Of a DNA stretch of 64,000 bases, positions 9,003-17,305 are shown one piece after another; position 1 is the first letter of the stretch; every line of letters begins with the position of its first letter. The stretch lies in the NCBI RefSeq assembly GCF_900580865.1, contig NZ_UTBZ01000228.1, positions 340,541 to 404,540 on the forward strand, in the 5' to 3' direction. This DNA is from Pseudomonas viridiflava (lineage in GTDB: Bacteria; Pseudomonadota; Gammaproteobacteria; Pseudomonadales; Pseudomonadaceae). The notes under the pieces were generated by a model. It had not been told where the DNA came from, made no database searches, and was given only the letters and a program-made list of their open reading frames with translations. A program made the translations under genes and the position numbers.

Positions 9003-10202
9003 ATGAACAACGCTCTGAACCAGCTCCAGCCGTACCCGTTCGAAAAGCTCCGCGCCCTGCTCGGCACCGTGACCCCGAACCCGGACAAACGCCCGATCGC
9101 CCTGTCGATCGGCGAGCCGAAACACCGCTCGCCAAGCTTTGTCGCCGAAGCGCTGGCGAACAGTCTGGATCAGATGGCGGTGTACCCGACCACCCTCGGC
9201 ATCCCGGCGCTGCGTGAAGCCATTGGCGGCTGGTGCGAACGTCGCTTCGGCGTGCCAAACGGCTGGATCGATCCGGCGCGCAACGTACTGCCGGTCAATG
9301 GCACCCGTGAAGCACTGTTCGCGTTCACCCAGACCGTAGTCAATCGTGGCGACGACGCACTGGTGGTCAGCCCGAACCCGTTCTACCAGATCTACGAGGG
9401 CGCTGCGTTCCTCGCCGGGGCCAAGCCGCACTACCTGCCGTGCCTCGACGAAAACGGCTTCAATCCGGATTTCGATGCCGTTTCGCCAGACATCTGGAAA
9501 CGCTGCCAGATCCTCTTCCTCTGCTCGCCGGGCAACCCGACTGGCGCGTTGATCCCGGTCGACACCCTGAAGAAGCTGATCGCGCTGGCCGACGAGTACG
9601 ATTTCGTGATCGCCGCCGACGAGTGCTACAGCGAGTTGTACTTCGATGAGCAAACCCCGCCGCCGGGCCTGCTGACTGCCTGCGTTGAATTGGGCCGCAA
9701 GGATTTCAAGCGTTGCGTGGTGTTCCACAGCCTGTCCAAACGCTCCAACCTGCCGGGCCTGCGCTCCGGGTTCGTCGCCGGCGATGCCGACATCCTCAAA
9801 GGCTTCCTGCTGTATCGCACCTATCACGGCTGCGCGATGCCGGTACAAACGCAGCTGGCCAGCGTGGCGGCGTGGAATGACGAAGAGCATGTGCGCGCCA
9901 ACCGTGCGCTGTACCGCGAGAAGTTCGATGCGGTGCTGGAAATCCTCAGCCCGGTGATGGACGTACAACGTCCGGATGGCAGCTTCTATCTGTGGCCAAG
10001 CGTGCAAGGTGACGACGCCACGTTCTGCCGCGATCTGTTCGAGCAAGAGCACGTGACAGTGGTGCCGGGTTCTTACCTGTCCCGTGACGTCGACGGCGTC
10101 AACCCGGGCGCTGGCCGTGTGCGTATGGCATTGGTCGCGCCGCTGGCCGAATGCGTCGAAGCCGCCGAACGGATTCGCGCCTTTATTACACGTCAGCAAT
10201 AA
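9003..10202 (+). CDS. dapC: Succinyldiaminopimelate transaminase
   Basis: 399 aa fold-type I PLP aminotransferase that makes N-succinyl-2-amino-6-ketopimelate and N-succinyl-L,L-diaminopimelate interconvertible, in the lysine/peptidoglycan branch. The PLP lysine lies in HSLSKRSNLPGLRSG near residue 246; SPGNPTG and the C-terminal GRVRMALV arginine region are clear. Opens MNNALNQLQPYPFEKLRALL, the usual beginning of DapC from proteobacteria. It lies next to glnD, and dapD and dapE are in the same window, which supports the succinylase pathway assignment. Confidence 0.93.
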   Translation: MNNALNQLQPYPFEKLRALLGTVTPNPDKRPIALSIGEPKHRSPSFVAEALANSLDQMAVYPTTLGIPALREAIGGWCERRFGVPNGWIDPARNVLPVNGTREALFAFTQTVVNRGDDALVVSPNPFYQIYEGAAFLAGAKPHYLPCLDENGFNPDFDAVSPDIWKRCQILFLCSPGNPTGALIPVDTLKKLIALADEYDFVIAADECYSELYFDEQTPPPGLLTACVELGRKDFKRCVVFHSLSKRSNLPGLRSGFVAGDADILKGFLLYRTYHGCAMPVQTQLASVAAWNDEEHVRANRALYREKFDAVLEILSPVMDVQRPDGSFYLWPSVQGDDATFCRDLFEQEHVTVVPGSYLSRDVDGVNPGAGRVRMALVAPLAECVEAAERIRAFITRQQ

Positions 10203-10214
10203 GCAATATTGACC

Positions 10215-10241
10215 CGCGCCAGGCAATCTGGCGCGCGGTTT
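10215..10241 (+). terminator. Rho-independent terminator after dapC
   Basis: Stem CGCGCCAG (10215–10222) / CTGGCGCG (10228–10235) with a GCAAT loop, followed by CGGTTTAAT. It starts 13 bases after the dapC stop. The T tract is short, so efficiency is uncertain. Confidence 0.7.
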
Positions 10242-10409
10242 AATCACCGCGATACATATCCAAGCAATTACCGACTTCCTCCCTCGCCCTTGCAAAGATA
10301 GTCTTCAGGCGCACAGTCACTGCAACTGGCAGTCGTTACGCATCGGCTTCAAGAAACAACTTGCGAACACCACCTAAAACAAACCCGGTAATCAATATGG
10401 ATATTGATC

Positions 10410-11096
10410 ATGCACCATTACCCCTTCGTCAAAATACGCAGAAGCAACTTCGCCTCCGAACCACGCCGCAAGCGTTCAATCGCCTGTTCCAACCGATTAT
10501 GGGACAACGCCAGCACGGTAACTTTTTCATTCGTTGAGGATATATCTGATGAACTTGAATACCGGGTCGAACGGGTAATACGTCAATGGGAGCCCTTTGT
10601 CAGCCTGACATTTGAACTGGTCGAACATGGCCAGATCCGCATCGCCCTGAACGGCAGTGAAAACTACTCGGCAATCGGCACCGAAGCATTGGAATTCGCT
10701 TCCGATGAACCTACGCTGGTCATTGAGACGCCGGCCGGGGATCCGCTGTTTGAAGCGACGCTACTGCATGAGTTCGGCCATGCTCTCGGGTTTCATCATG
10801 CCCACCTGCATCCCGATGCCAATATTCCCTGGGATATAGAGGCCGTCTACAAGTATTACCGGGAAACAGCGGGCTGGAACGATGATGATATCGAGCTGAA
10901 TATTTTCAGCCTCGATAGCAGCAACAGTATTTACCAGGGGGAATACGACAGACTTTCCATCATGCACTACCCGGTACCGAACTTTATGACCCGGGGCAAT
11001 TTCGAGATTGCGCTCAATCTGAAAATCAGTGAGCGGGACAAACGCCTGGCCAGGCTAAGTTATCCCGCCATCGATTATCGGGCACAGGTTATTTGA
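10410..11096 (+). CDS. Astacin-like (M12A) zinc metalloprotease without signal peptide
   Basis: 228 aa from the ATG at 10410; a TTG at 10404 is an alternative and neither has a good ribosome-binding site, so the start is uncertain. The zinc motif HEFGHALGFHH (residues 120–130) fits HExxHxxGxxH, and SIMHYPVP (about 183–190) is a Met-turn of the astacin type. The PRRKRSI-SNRLW segment near residues 19–31 resembles the pro-region/start of astacin domains. No signal peptide or lipobox is visible, so export, if any, would need another route. Its stop overlaps the convergent antiporter gene by eight bases. Base use is somewhat richer in A/T than its neighbours, which hints at transfer. Function unknown. 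Confidence 0.75.
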   Translation: MHHYPFVKIRRSNFASEPRRKRSIACSNRLWDNASTVTFSFVEDISDELEYRVERVIRQWEPFVSLTFELVEHGQIRIALNGSENYSAIGTEALEFASDEPTLVIETPAGDPLFEATLLHEFGHALGFHHAHLHPDANIPWDIEAVYKYYRETAGWNDDDIELNIFSLDSSNSIYQGEYDRLSIMHYPVPNFMTRGNFEIALNLKISERDKRLARLSYPAIDYRAQVI

Positions 11097-12720
11097 CCTG
11101 TCCCAAGTTGGCTTCGCTCAAGTCCAGATCGGCCAGCACTTCTCTGAGGACGTCATCACCTATCTGGTGATGGCGACTGAGGCTATATAGCTCCAGGCGT
11201 TGCGCCCTGAGCGCCTTCAAGCGCAGACGACGTTCAAGCAGATCCATCTGGAACGCCAAGGCCTGGGCTTCGGCGGAATCGTTGAATACATCGAGCTGAT
11301 GGCGATACTCGGACATGATCCGCGCCTTCAGCTCTGCCGACAAAGCAGCCTGAGCAGCATCCTGCGGAGTGGTTTCCTCTGTCTCGAGCGCATGAATCGC
11401 CGCTTCCGCAGTTTTACGCCACGCATCGCGCACTTCCTGGCGCCGTTTGTCATCCGGACTTTTCTCGATGCCGCGCAACAGCAGAGGCAGCGCGATACAC
11501 GCCGAAACCAGCGACAGCAGAATCACCCCGGCGGCGATGAAGATCAGCAGGTCACGCTCGGGAAAAGCATCAGCCCCCATCAGCATTGGCACCGACATCA
11601 CACCCGCCAGCGTCACTGCACCACGCACACCGCCGACAGTCAGCAGCCAGCAGGAGCGCGCGGTCGGTACTTGCGTCAGCTCACCCTTGCCGCGCAAGCG
11701 GCGCAGCAGCACCGACAAACGCCAGATGCTCTGCACCCAGATAAACCGTAGCAACACCAGCGCGAGGAAAATCGCCACGACATCAAGGCAGCGATAGAAC
11801 AACGTCGGCCACAGCGTCGGTTCATGGCTGACTACAGCTTTGATGATGTCCGGCAATTGCAGACCAAGCAGGAGGAAGATCAAACCGTTGAAAGCGAACT
11901 CCAGCAGCGACCAGACGCTGCGATTGAGCAAACGGGTGCTGGTCTGCCGCGGCAGCAGATCAAGCCAGCTCTGCATCATCCCCGCCGCCACGGCCGAGAG
12001 AATGCCCGACACGCCAAGACGCTCGGCCAGCACGTAAGCGGCGAACGGCAACAGCAACATGAACACAACGTGCGTCGCGGGGTCGTCCCAACCGCGAGCG
12101 ATCATCCACGCCCGCAAACGCCCGACCAGCCAGCTCAATGCCACGCCGACCGCCAACCCACCAAGCGCCACCACAACGAAGGTGAGGCTGGCGCTGGTCA
12201 GCGAGAACACGCCCGTGATGGCCGCCACCAGGGCGAACTTGAAGGTCACCAGACCCGAGGCATCGTTCATCAGCGCCTCGCCCTGCAAAATATGCATCAG
12301 CGGGGTCGGCAAACGGTTTTGCGAAATGGCCGACACCGCCACAGCGTCCGTCGGCGACAACACTGCCGCCAGGGCGAAGGCCACCGGTAACGGAATTGAC
12401 GGCAATAACCAATGAATGAAGTAGCCGGCGCCGACCACAGTGAACAGCACCAGCCCGACGGCCAGTGTCAGGATCGGCCCGCGCAAATGCCAGAACTCGC
12501 GCTTGGGCATGCGCCAGCCATCGGAAAACAGCAGCGGCGGCAGGAACAGAAACAGGAATAATTCGGGATCGAGCGCCACATGCAGACCCAAGGTCGGCCA
12601 GGCGAGCAAGGCGCCAGCAGCGATTTGTACCAGCGGCAGCGGCAACGGGATGACCCGCCCGACCAGCCGCGAAACGCTGACCAGCATCAGCAGGATCAGG
12701 ACGGTGTAAGCAGTTTGCAT
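11089..12720 (-). CDS. NhaP-type Na+(K+)/H+ antiporter (CPA1 family)
   Basis: 543 aa inner-membrane protein with roughly a dozen hydrophobic helices in residues 1–410 and a cytoplasmic helical tail of about 130 residues. The helix containing LSPTDAVAVSAI and the GEALMNDASGLVTFKFA stretch are typical CPA1 elements carrying the ion-binding aspartates. Expected role is exchange of Na+ or K+ for protons in pH and salt homeostasis; the exact ion cannot be read from sequence. It stands where P. aeruginosa also has a sodium/hydrogen antiporter next to dapC. Converges on the metalloprotease gene with an eight-base overlap and no terminator between them. Confidence 0.9.
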   Translation of the reverse strand: MQTAYTVLILLMLVSVSRLVGRVIPLPLPLVQIAAGALLAWPTLGLHVALDPELFLFLFLPPLLFSDGWRMPKREFWHLRGPILTLAVGLVLFTVVGAGYFIHWLLPSIPLPVAFALAAVLSPTDAVAVSAISQNRLPTPLMHILQGEALMNDASGLVTFKFALVAAITGVFSLTSASLTFVVVALGGLAVGVALSWLVGRLRAWMIARGWDDPATHVVFMLLLPFAAYVLAERLGVSGILSAVAAGMMQSWLDLLPRQTSTRLLNRSVWSLLEFAFNGLIFLLLGLQLPDIIKAVVSHEPTLWPTLFYRCLDVVAIFLALVLLRFIWVQSIWRLSVLLRRLRGKGELTQVPTARSCWLLTVGGVRGAVTLAGVMSVPMLMGADAFPERDLLIFIAAGVILLSLVSACIALPLLLRGIEKSPDDKRRQEVRDAWRKTAEAAIHALETEETTPQDAAQAALSAELKARIMSEYRHQLDVFNDSAEAQALAFQMDLLERRLRLKALRAQRLELYSLSRHHQIGDDVLREVLADLDLSEANLGQVK

Positions 12721-12824
12721 AAAACGGAAATCTCAGACAATCGACAGCGTTGAACTGCCATATTAGCCGCTTAGGATGCGTCTGACCGTTGCACCTATGT
12801 CGCACTGCTGCAACACAGGCCCCT

Positions 12825-12914
12825 TGTGGGAGCGAGCCTGCTCGCGAATGCGGTGGATCATTCAACACTTATATTGACTGAAACGGCCCTTTCGCGAGCA
12901 GGCTCGCTCCCACA
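12825..12914. repeat. REP pair (inverted REPs, BIME-like)
   Basis: Two copies of the GTGGGAGCGAGCCTGCTCGCG palindrome in opposite orientation (about 12825–12849 and 12891–12914) separated by 41 bases. Lies between the divergent antiporter and ArsC-like genes. Confidence 0.92.
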
Positions 12915-13012
12915 GGTTTTGCAGCGTTACGACAACCGTGGCCGACGAAACCGTTTGGTCATGGCATAATCCGACACCATTTTTCTCCAGCACCTGTAAA
13001 GGGGGCGATTCC

Positions 13013-13375
13013 TTGACCGTTTCAAGTAAAACGTTGCACCTTTTCGGCATCAAAGCCTGCGACACCATGAAGAAGGCGCGCACCTGGCTCGATGAACACG
13101 CTGTCAGCTACGACTTTCACGATTACAAAACCGCCGGCATCGACCGTGAACACCTGACCCAATGGTGTGACGAACACGGCTGGCAAACGGTGTTGAACCG
13201 CGCAGGCACGACCTTTCGCAAACTCGACGACGAACGCAAAGCCGATCTCGACCAGTCGAAAGCCATCGAACTGATGCTCGCTCAACCCTCGATGATCAAG
13301 CGCCCGGTGCTCGATCTCGGTGGCCGAACCCTGATTGGCTTCAAGCCAGATATCTACGCGGCCGCTCTGAAGTAA
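13013..13375 (+). CDS. ArsC/Spx-family reductase-like protein (YffB type)
   Basis: 120 aa from a TTG at 13013, chosen because GGGGGCG lies a few bases upstream and the ArsC-like fold begins right after it (LHLFGIKACDTMKKARTWLDE). The frame is open further upstream, but that part looks non-coding. The GIKACDTMKKA block holds the single conserved cysteine, and the ending IKRPVLDLGGRTLIGFKPDIY carries the arginine and the GF turn of the YffB/ArsC family. Such proteins are thioredoxin-fold and glutathione-dependent; arsenate reduction is not established for this branch. It directly precedes dapD by 33 bases and may be cotranscribed. Confidence 0.85.
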   Translation: MTVSSKTLHLFGIKACDTMKKARTWLDEHAVSYDFHDYKTAGIDREHLTQWCDEHGWQTVLNRAGTTFRKLDDERKADLDQSKAIELMLAQPSMIKRPVLDLGGRTLIGFKPDIYAAALK

Positions 13376-13408
13376 GCAGCCCGTCACTCTTTGTAGAGGT
13401 GTATTTAC

Positions 13409-14443
13409 ATGTCCAATTCCCTGTTCAGCATCGCCTTTGGTGTCGGCACTCAGAACCGTCAAGGCGCCTGGCTGGAAGTGTTCTACGCACAGCCACTGCT
13501 CAACCCTTCGGCCGAACTGGTCGCGGCCGTTGCGCCGATCCTCGGTTACACCGAAGGTAACCAGGCCATCACCTTCACCACCGCCCAGGCTGCGCAACTG
13601 GCTGAAGCCGTGAAAGGCATCGACGCCGTGCAAGGCAAGCTGCTGACCCGTCTGGCTGAAAGCCACAAGCCACTGGTCGCCACCCTGCTGGCCGAAGATG
13701 CACAGCTGACCTCGACGCCTGAGGCTTATCTGAAGCTGCACCTGCTGTCGCACCGTCTGGTCAAGCCACACGGCGTGAGCCTGGCCGGGATCTTCCCGCT
13801 GCTGCCAAACGTAGCGTGGACCAGCCAGGGTGCAATCGACCTTAGCGAACTGGCTGAACTGCAACTGGAAGCGCGTCTGCGTGGCGAATTGCTGGAAGTG
13901 TTCTCGGTGGACAAGTTCCCGAAAATGACCGACTACGTGGTACCGGCCGGCGTGCGTATCGCTGACGCCGCGCGTCTGCGACTGGGCGCTTACGTCGGTG
14001 AAGGCACCACCGTGATGCACGAAGGTTTCATCAACTTCAACGCCGGCACCGAAGGCCCGGGCATGATCGAAGGCCGCGTCTCTGCTGGCGTATTCGTCGG
14101 CAAAGGTTCGGACCTGGGCGGCGGTTGCTCGACCATGGGCACGCTGTCGGGCGGTGGCAACATCGTCATCAAGGTCGGCGAAGGCTGCCTGATCGGCGCC
14201 AACGCCGGTATCGGTATCCCGTTGGGCGACCGCAACACCGTTGAGTCGGGCCTGTACGTGACCGCCGGCACCAAGGTGGCGCTGCTCGACGAGAACAACA
14301 ACCTGGTCAAGGTTGTGAAAGCGCGTGAGCTGGCCGGTCAGACTGACCTGCTGTTCCGTCGCAATTCGGAAACCGGTGCTGTGGAATGCAAGACCCACAA
14401 ATCGGCGATCGAACTGAACGAAGCGCTGCACGCTCACAACTAA
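13409..14443 (+). CDS. dapD: Tetrahydrodipicolinate N-succinyltransferase
   Basis: 344 aa, the longer DapD form of pseudomonads. Transfers succinyl from succinyl-CoA to tetrahydrodipicolinate, the first committed step of the succinylase lysine/DAP route completed by dapC and dapE in this same window. The C-terminal half is a left-handed beta helix of hexapeptide repeats (LRLGAYVGEGTTVMHEG, GVFVGKGSDLGGG, NIVIKVGEGCLIGANAGIG). The start ATG follows AGAGGTG. A REP pair follows the stop. Confidence 0.97.
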   Translation: MSNSLFSIAFGVGTQNRQGAWLEVFYAQPLLNPSAELVAAVAPILGYTEGNQAITFTTAQAAQLAEAVKGIDAVQGKLLTRLAESHKPLVATLLAEDAQLTSTPEAYLKLHLLSHRLVKPHGVSLAGIFPLLPNVAWTSQGAIDLSELAELQLEARLRGELLEVFSVDKFPKMTDYVVPAGVRIADAARLRLGAYVGEGTTVMHEGFINFNAGTEGPGMIEGRVSAGVFVGKGSDLGGGCSTMGTLSGGGNIVIKVGEGCLIGANAGIGIPLGDRNTVESGLYVTAGTKVALLDENNNLVKVVKARELAGQTDLLFRRNSETGAVECKTHKSAIELNEALHAHN

Positions 14444-14460
14444 GTGCTTGAATAATCCAT

Positions 14461-14532
14461 TGTAGGAGTGAGCCTGCTCGCGATGCTTTTAGCGCCCTCA
14501 CGGACGCCATCGCGAGCAGGCTCACTCCTACA
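14461..14532. repeat. REP pair, GTAGGAGTGAGC subtype
   Basis: Inverted pair TGTAGGAGTGAGCCTGCTCGCGA (from 14461) and its near reverse complement ending at 14532. This subtype differs from the commoner REP by GTAGGAGTGAGC in place of GTGGGAGCGAGC, with compensating changes in the other arm. Lies between dapD and csdA. Confidence 0.9.
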
Positions 14533-14579
14533 GGATTTGGCGTACATCCCGCCCCTCTTCACCAGGGCTAAAAACTGTG

Positions 14580-15782
14580 ATGATTCCCTCCCCGTGGCGT
14601 GCCGATTTCCCGGCCATCGCCGCGCTGCAACGGCAAGACCAGACCTATCTGGACAACGCCGCCACCACGCAAAAACCCCAGGCCCTGCTCGACGCGCTGA
14701 CGCATTACTACGCCAATGGCGCAGCCAATGTGCATCGCGCGCAACACTTGCCCGGCGCCCACGCCACGCAGGCGTTCGAGGACAGTCGGCTGAAGGTTGC
14801 CCAGTGGCTGAATGCCGGTGACAGCGGGCAGATCATCTTTACCCACGGCGCCACCAATGCGCTGAATCTCCTGGCCTATGGCCTGGAACATCTTTTCCAC
14901 CCGGGCGATGAAATTGTTATCAGCGCCCTGGAGCATCACGCCAACCTGCTGCCATGGCAGCAACTGGCACAACGGCGCAACCTGAAACTGGTGATCCTGC
15001 CGCTGGATACTGACGGTTTGATCGACCTTGCGGCCGCCGTACATTTGATCGGTCCGCGCACGCGTTTGCTGGCAGTCAGTCAGTTGTCCAACGTCCTCGG
15101 CGCCTGGCAGCCATTGCCGGCATTGCTGGCCATGGCCAAGGCGCAGAACGCGCTGACCGTGGTCGATGGCGCCCAAGGCGTGGTCCACGGCCGGCATGAC
15201 GTGCAGGCGCTGGGTTGCGACTTCTATGTTTTTTCCAGCCACAAGCTCTATGGCCCCGATGGCCTCGGCGTGCTGTTCGGGCGCAATGCAGCACTTGAGC
15301 AACTGAAACCATGGCAGTTCGGTGGCGAGATGGTGCTGGAAGCCAACTATCACGACGCGCGCTTCCGCCCTGCACCGCTGGGCTTCGAGGCGGGTACGCC
15401 GCCGATTGCCAGTGTCATCGGCCTTGGCGCTACGCTGGATTATCTGGCAGGTCTGGACCAGGACGCGGTGTCGGCCCATGAAGCCGCGCTGCATGACTCT
15501 TTGCTGCGTGGACTCGCGGCGCGTAATGGCATTCGTCTGCTCGGCAAGCCGCAACTGGCACTGGCCAGTTTTGTTGTCGAGGGTGTGCATAACGCCGATC
15601 TCGCGCATCTTTTGACCGAGCAAGGCATTGCCGTGCGCGCCGGCCATCACTGCGCGATGCCACTGCTGAAAAGCTTTGAGCTGGCCGGGGCGATTCGGGT
15701 GTCGCTGGCGCTGTACAACGATTCCGAGGATCTGGAACGGTTCTTTGAAGCGCTGGATCAGGCGCTGGAGATGTTGCGATGA
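14580..15782 (+). CDS. csdA: Cysteine desulfurase, SufS/CsdA type
   Basis: 400 aa from ATG 14580 (a GTG immediately upstream is an alternative). PLP enzyme that takes sulfur from cysteine and passes it as persulfide to a SufE-like partner. The PLP lysine is in SSHKLYGPDG; the group II active cysteine is in RAGHHCAMPLL near the C-terminus. The opening YLDNAATTQKP and NVHRAQH are also classic. It overlaps csdE by four bases (ATGA), forming a donor–acceptor pair. In E. coli CsdA–CsdE–TcdA (CsdL) function together; tcdA lies just downstream here on the other strand. Confidence 0.94.
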   Translation: MIPSPWRADFPAIAALQRQDQTYLDNAATTQKPQALLDALTHYYANGAANVHRAQHLPGAHATQAFEDSRLKVAQWLNAGDSGQIIFTHGATNALNLLAYGLEHLFHPGDEIVISALEHHANLLPWQQLAQRRNLKLVILPLDTDGLIDLAAAVHLIGPRTRLLAVSQLSNVLGAWQPLPALLAMAKAQNALTVVDGAQGVVHGRHDVQALGCDFYVFSSHKLYGPDGLGVLFGRNAALEQLKPWQFGGEMVLEANYHDARFRPAPLGFEAGTPPIASVIGLGATLDYLAGLDQDAVSAHEAALHDSLLRGLAARNGIRLLGKPQLALASFVVEGVHNADLAHLLTEQGIAVRAGHHCAMPLLKSFELAGAIRVSLALYNDSEDLERFFEALDQALEMLR

Positions 15783-16183
15783 GCTTGCCGGTCGAGGCAG
15801 CTGAAGCGCTGCAGACTTTTCAGAATGCAGCGGCCTGGGAACAGCGGGCACGGTTGTTGATGCAGTTTGGTGATCGTCTGCCGCCGTTGGATGAGACGGA
15901 TAAGTGCGACGCAAACCGGGTGCATGGCTGTGAGAGTCAGGTGTGGCTGGTCGGGGCGTTGCGCGATGGTCACTGGCAGTTCAGCGCCAGCAGCGATGCG
16001 CGGATGATTCGCGGGTTGGTGGCGTTGTTGCTGTTGCGGGTTAATGGGTTGTCTGCCACCGAATTAAAGCAGGTTGATTTGCCGGATTGGTTTAATCAGC
16101 TCGGCCTTTCGCGGCAGTTATCGCCCTCGCGCAGCAATGGCCTCAATGCCGTGCTCCAGCGAATGAATGAGTTGGCCGGTTAA
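15779..16183 (+). CDS. csdE: SufE-family sulfur acceptor
   Basis: 134 aa. Accepts the persulfide from CsdA. The conserved cysteine is in NRVHGCESQVWL (about residue 51), the SufE/CsdE signature. The start overlaps the csdA stop, as expected for a coupled pair. Normal length for CsdE. Followed by a REP pair, beyond which tcdA points the other way. Confidence 0.94.
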   Translation: MSLPVEAAEALQTFQNAAAWEQRARLLMQFGDRLPPLDETDKCDANRVHGCESQVWLVGALRDGHWQFSASSDARMIRGLVALLLLRVNGLSATELKQVDLPDWFNQLGLSRQLSPSRSNGLNAVLQRMNELAG

Positions 16184-16187
16184 TCGC

Positions 16188-16252
16188 TTTCGCGAGCAGG
16201 CTCGCTCCCACAGGGGAATGCATTTCAATGTGGGAGCGAGCCTGCTCGCGAA
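16188..16252. repeat. REP pair between csdE and tcdA
   Basis: TTCGCGAGCAGGCTCGCTCCCACA at 16188–16212 and its reverse complement at 16229–16252, only 16 bases apart. Sits between two convergent genes, where it could also act as a bidirectional terminator. Confidence 0.92.
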
Positions 16253-16272
16253 GAGGCCATCAGCCTCACCGA

Positions 16273-17091
16273 TCAAACCTCAGGCTTAATGCGATCCGCC
16301 GGGCGCCGAACCCCCGCGACAATCTTGTCCACAGCCTTGGTCGCCGCGACCATGCCGAACGTCGCCGTGACCATCATCACCGCACCAAACCCACCCGCGC
16401 AGTCCAGCTTCACGCCATCGCCAACAAAACTCTTCTGCAAACAAATACTGCCATCCGGCTTCGGATAACGCAGTTGCTCCGTGGAAAACACACACGGCAC
16501 GCTGTAATGCCGGGTCACGGTGCGCGAAAAGCCATAGTCGCGACGCAACGTCGAACGCACTTTCGAGGCCAGCGGATCGTTGAACGTACGGTTGAGGTCG
16601 CACACCTGAATCAGCGTCGGATCAATCTGCCCGCCCGCACCGCCGGTGGTGATGATCTGGATCTTGCGGCGTTTGCACCAGGCGATCAGCGCAGCCTTGG
16701 CGTTGACCGCGTCAATGCAGTCGATCACGCAGTCGATGTTCGGCGTGATGTATTCAGCCATGGTGTCGCGGGTGACGAAATCCGCCACGGCGTGCACGGT
16801 GCAATCCGGGTTGATCCCGCGCAGACGCTCGGCCATCACTTCGACCTTGGGTTTGCCGACGGTGCTGTCCAGCGCATGCAACTGGCGGTTGGCGTTGCTG
16901 ACGCAGACGTCATCGAGGTCGAACAGCGAAATCTCACCGACGCCACAGCGGGCCATGGCTTCCGCCGCCCAGGAACCGACGCCACCGACGCCGACGATCG
17001 CCACATGGGCCGCACGCAAGCGCTCCAGGCCTTCGATGCCATACAAACGGGCGATGCCTGCAAACCGCGGATCTTCTGTACTCATGACCAT
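16273..17091 (-). CDS. tcdA: tRNA threonylcarbamoyladenosine dehydratase
   Basis: 272 aa E1-like enzyme that cyclises t6A37 in ANN-decoding tRNAs to ct6A. The nucleotide-binding motif IVGVGGVGSWAAEA is near residue 30, followed by the acidic FDLDDVCVSNANRQ block that binds ATP/Mg. Ends in a hydrophobic helix typical of TcdA. In E. coli it receives sulfur-linked help from CsdA–CsdE; here it is convergent with that pair, separated only by a REP pair. The enzyme is membrane-associated in E. coli. Confidence 0.94.
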   Translation of the reverse strand: MVMSTEDPRFAGIARLYGIEGLERLRAAHVAIVGVGGVGSWAAEAMARCGVGEISLFDLDDVCVSNANRQLHALDSTVGKPKVEVMAERLRGINPDCTVHAVADFVTRDTMAEYITPNIDCVIDCIDAVNAKAALIAWCKRRKIQIITTGGAGGQIDPTLIQVCDLNRTFNDPLASKVRSTLRRDYGFSRTVTRHYSVPCVFSTEQLRYPKPDGSICLQKSFVGDGVKLDCAGGFGAVMMVTATFGMVAATKAVDKIVAGVRRPADRIKPEV

Positions 17092-17305
17092 TACCCCAAA
17101 AACCGGCGCGCATTATAGGGCTACACAGCGACAAGTTTTAAGCTTCCAGCTACAAGTGTAAGAACTTAAGTCAAAGTCGGCTGCCCAATGTCGGGCATTT
17201 CCCTGTCCGATGTACGACTTGCGAACTGCCGGTGTAGGATGCGCGCCCATCGGGCGTCTAGCCGACCGATCCTTCGTTCCACAGCCTTTGGAACCCGAAA
17301 TAGCT

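Noticed and set aside
10397..10537. Short overlapping frame starting ATG at 10397 before the astacin-like protease
   Set aside because: Stops after about 46 codons in a different frame and shows no family similarity; mentioned only because it leaves the protease start uncertain.
17092..17305. Additional N-terminal codons for ndvB
   Set aside because: The upstream frame covers a probable promoter/leader; the ATG at 17306 starts just before the first membrane helix as in homologues.
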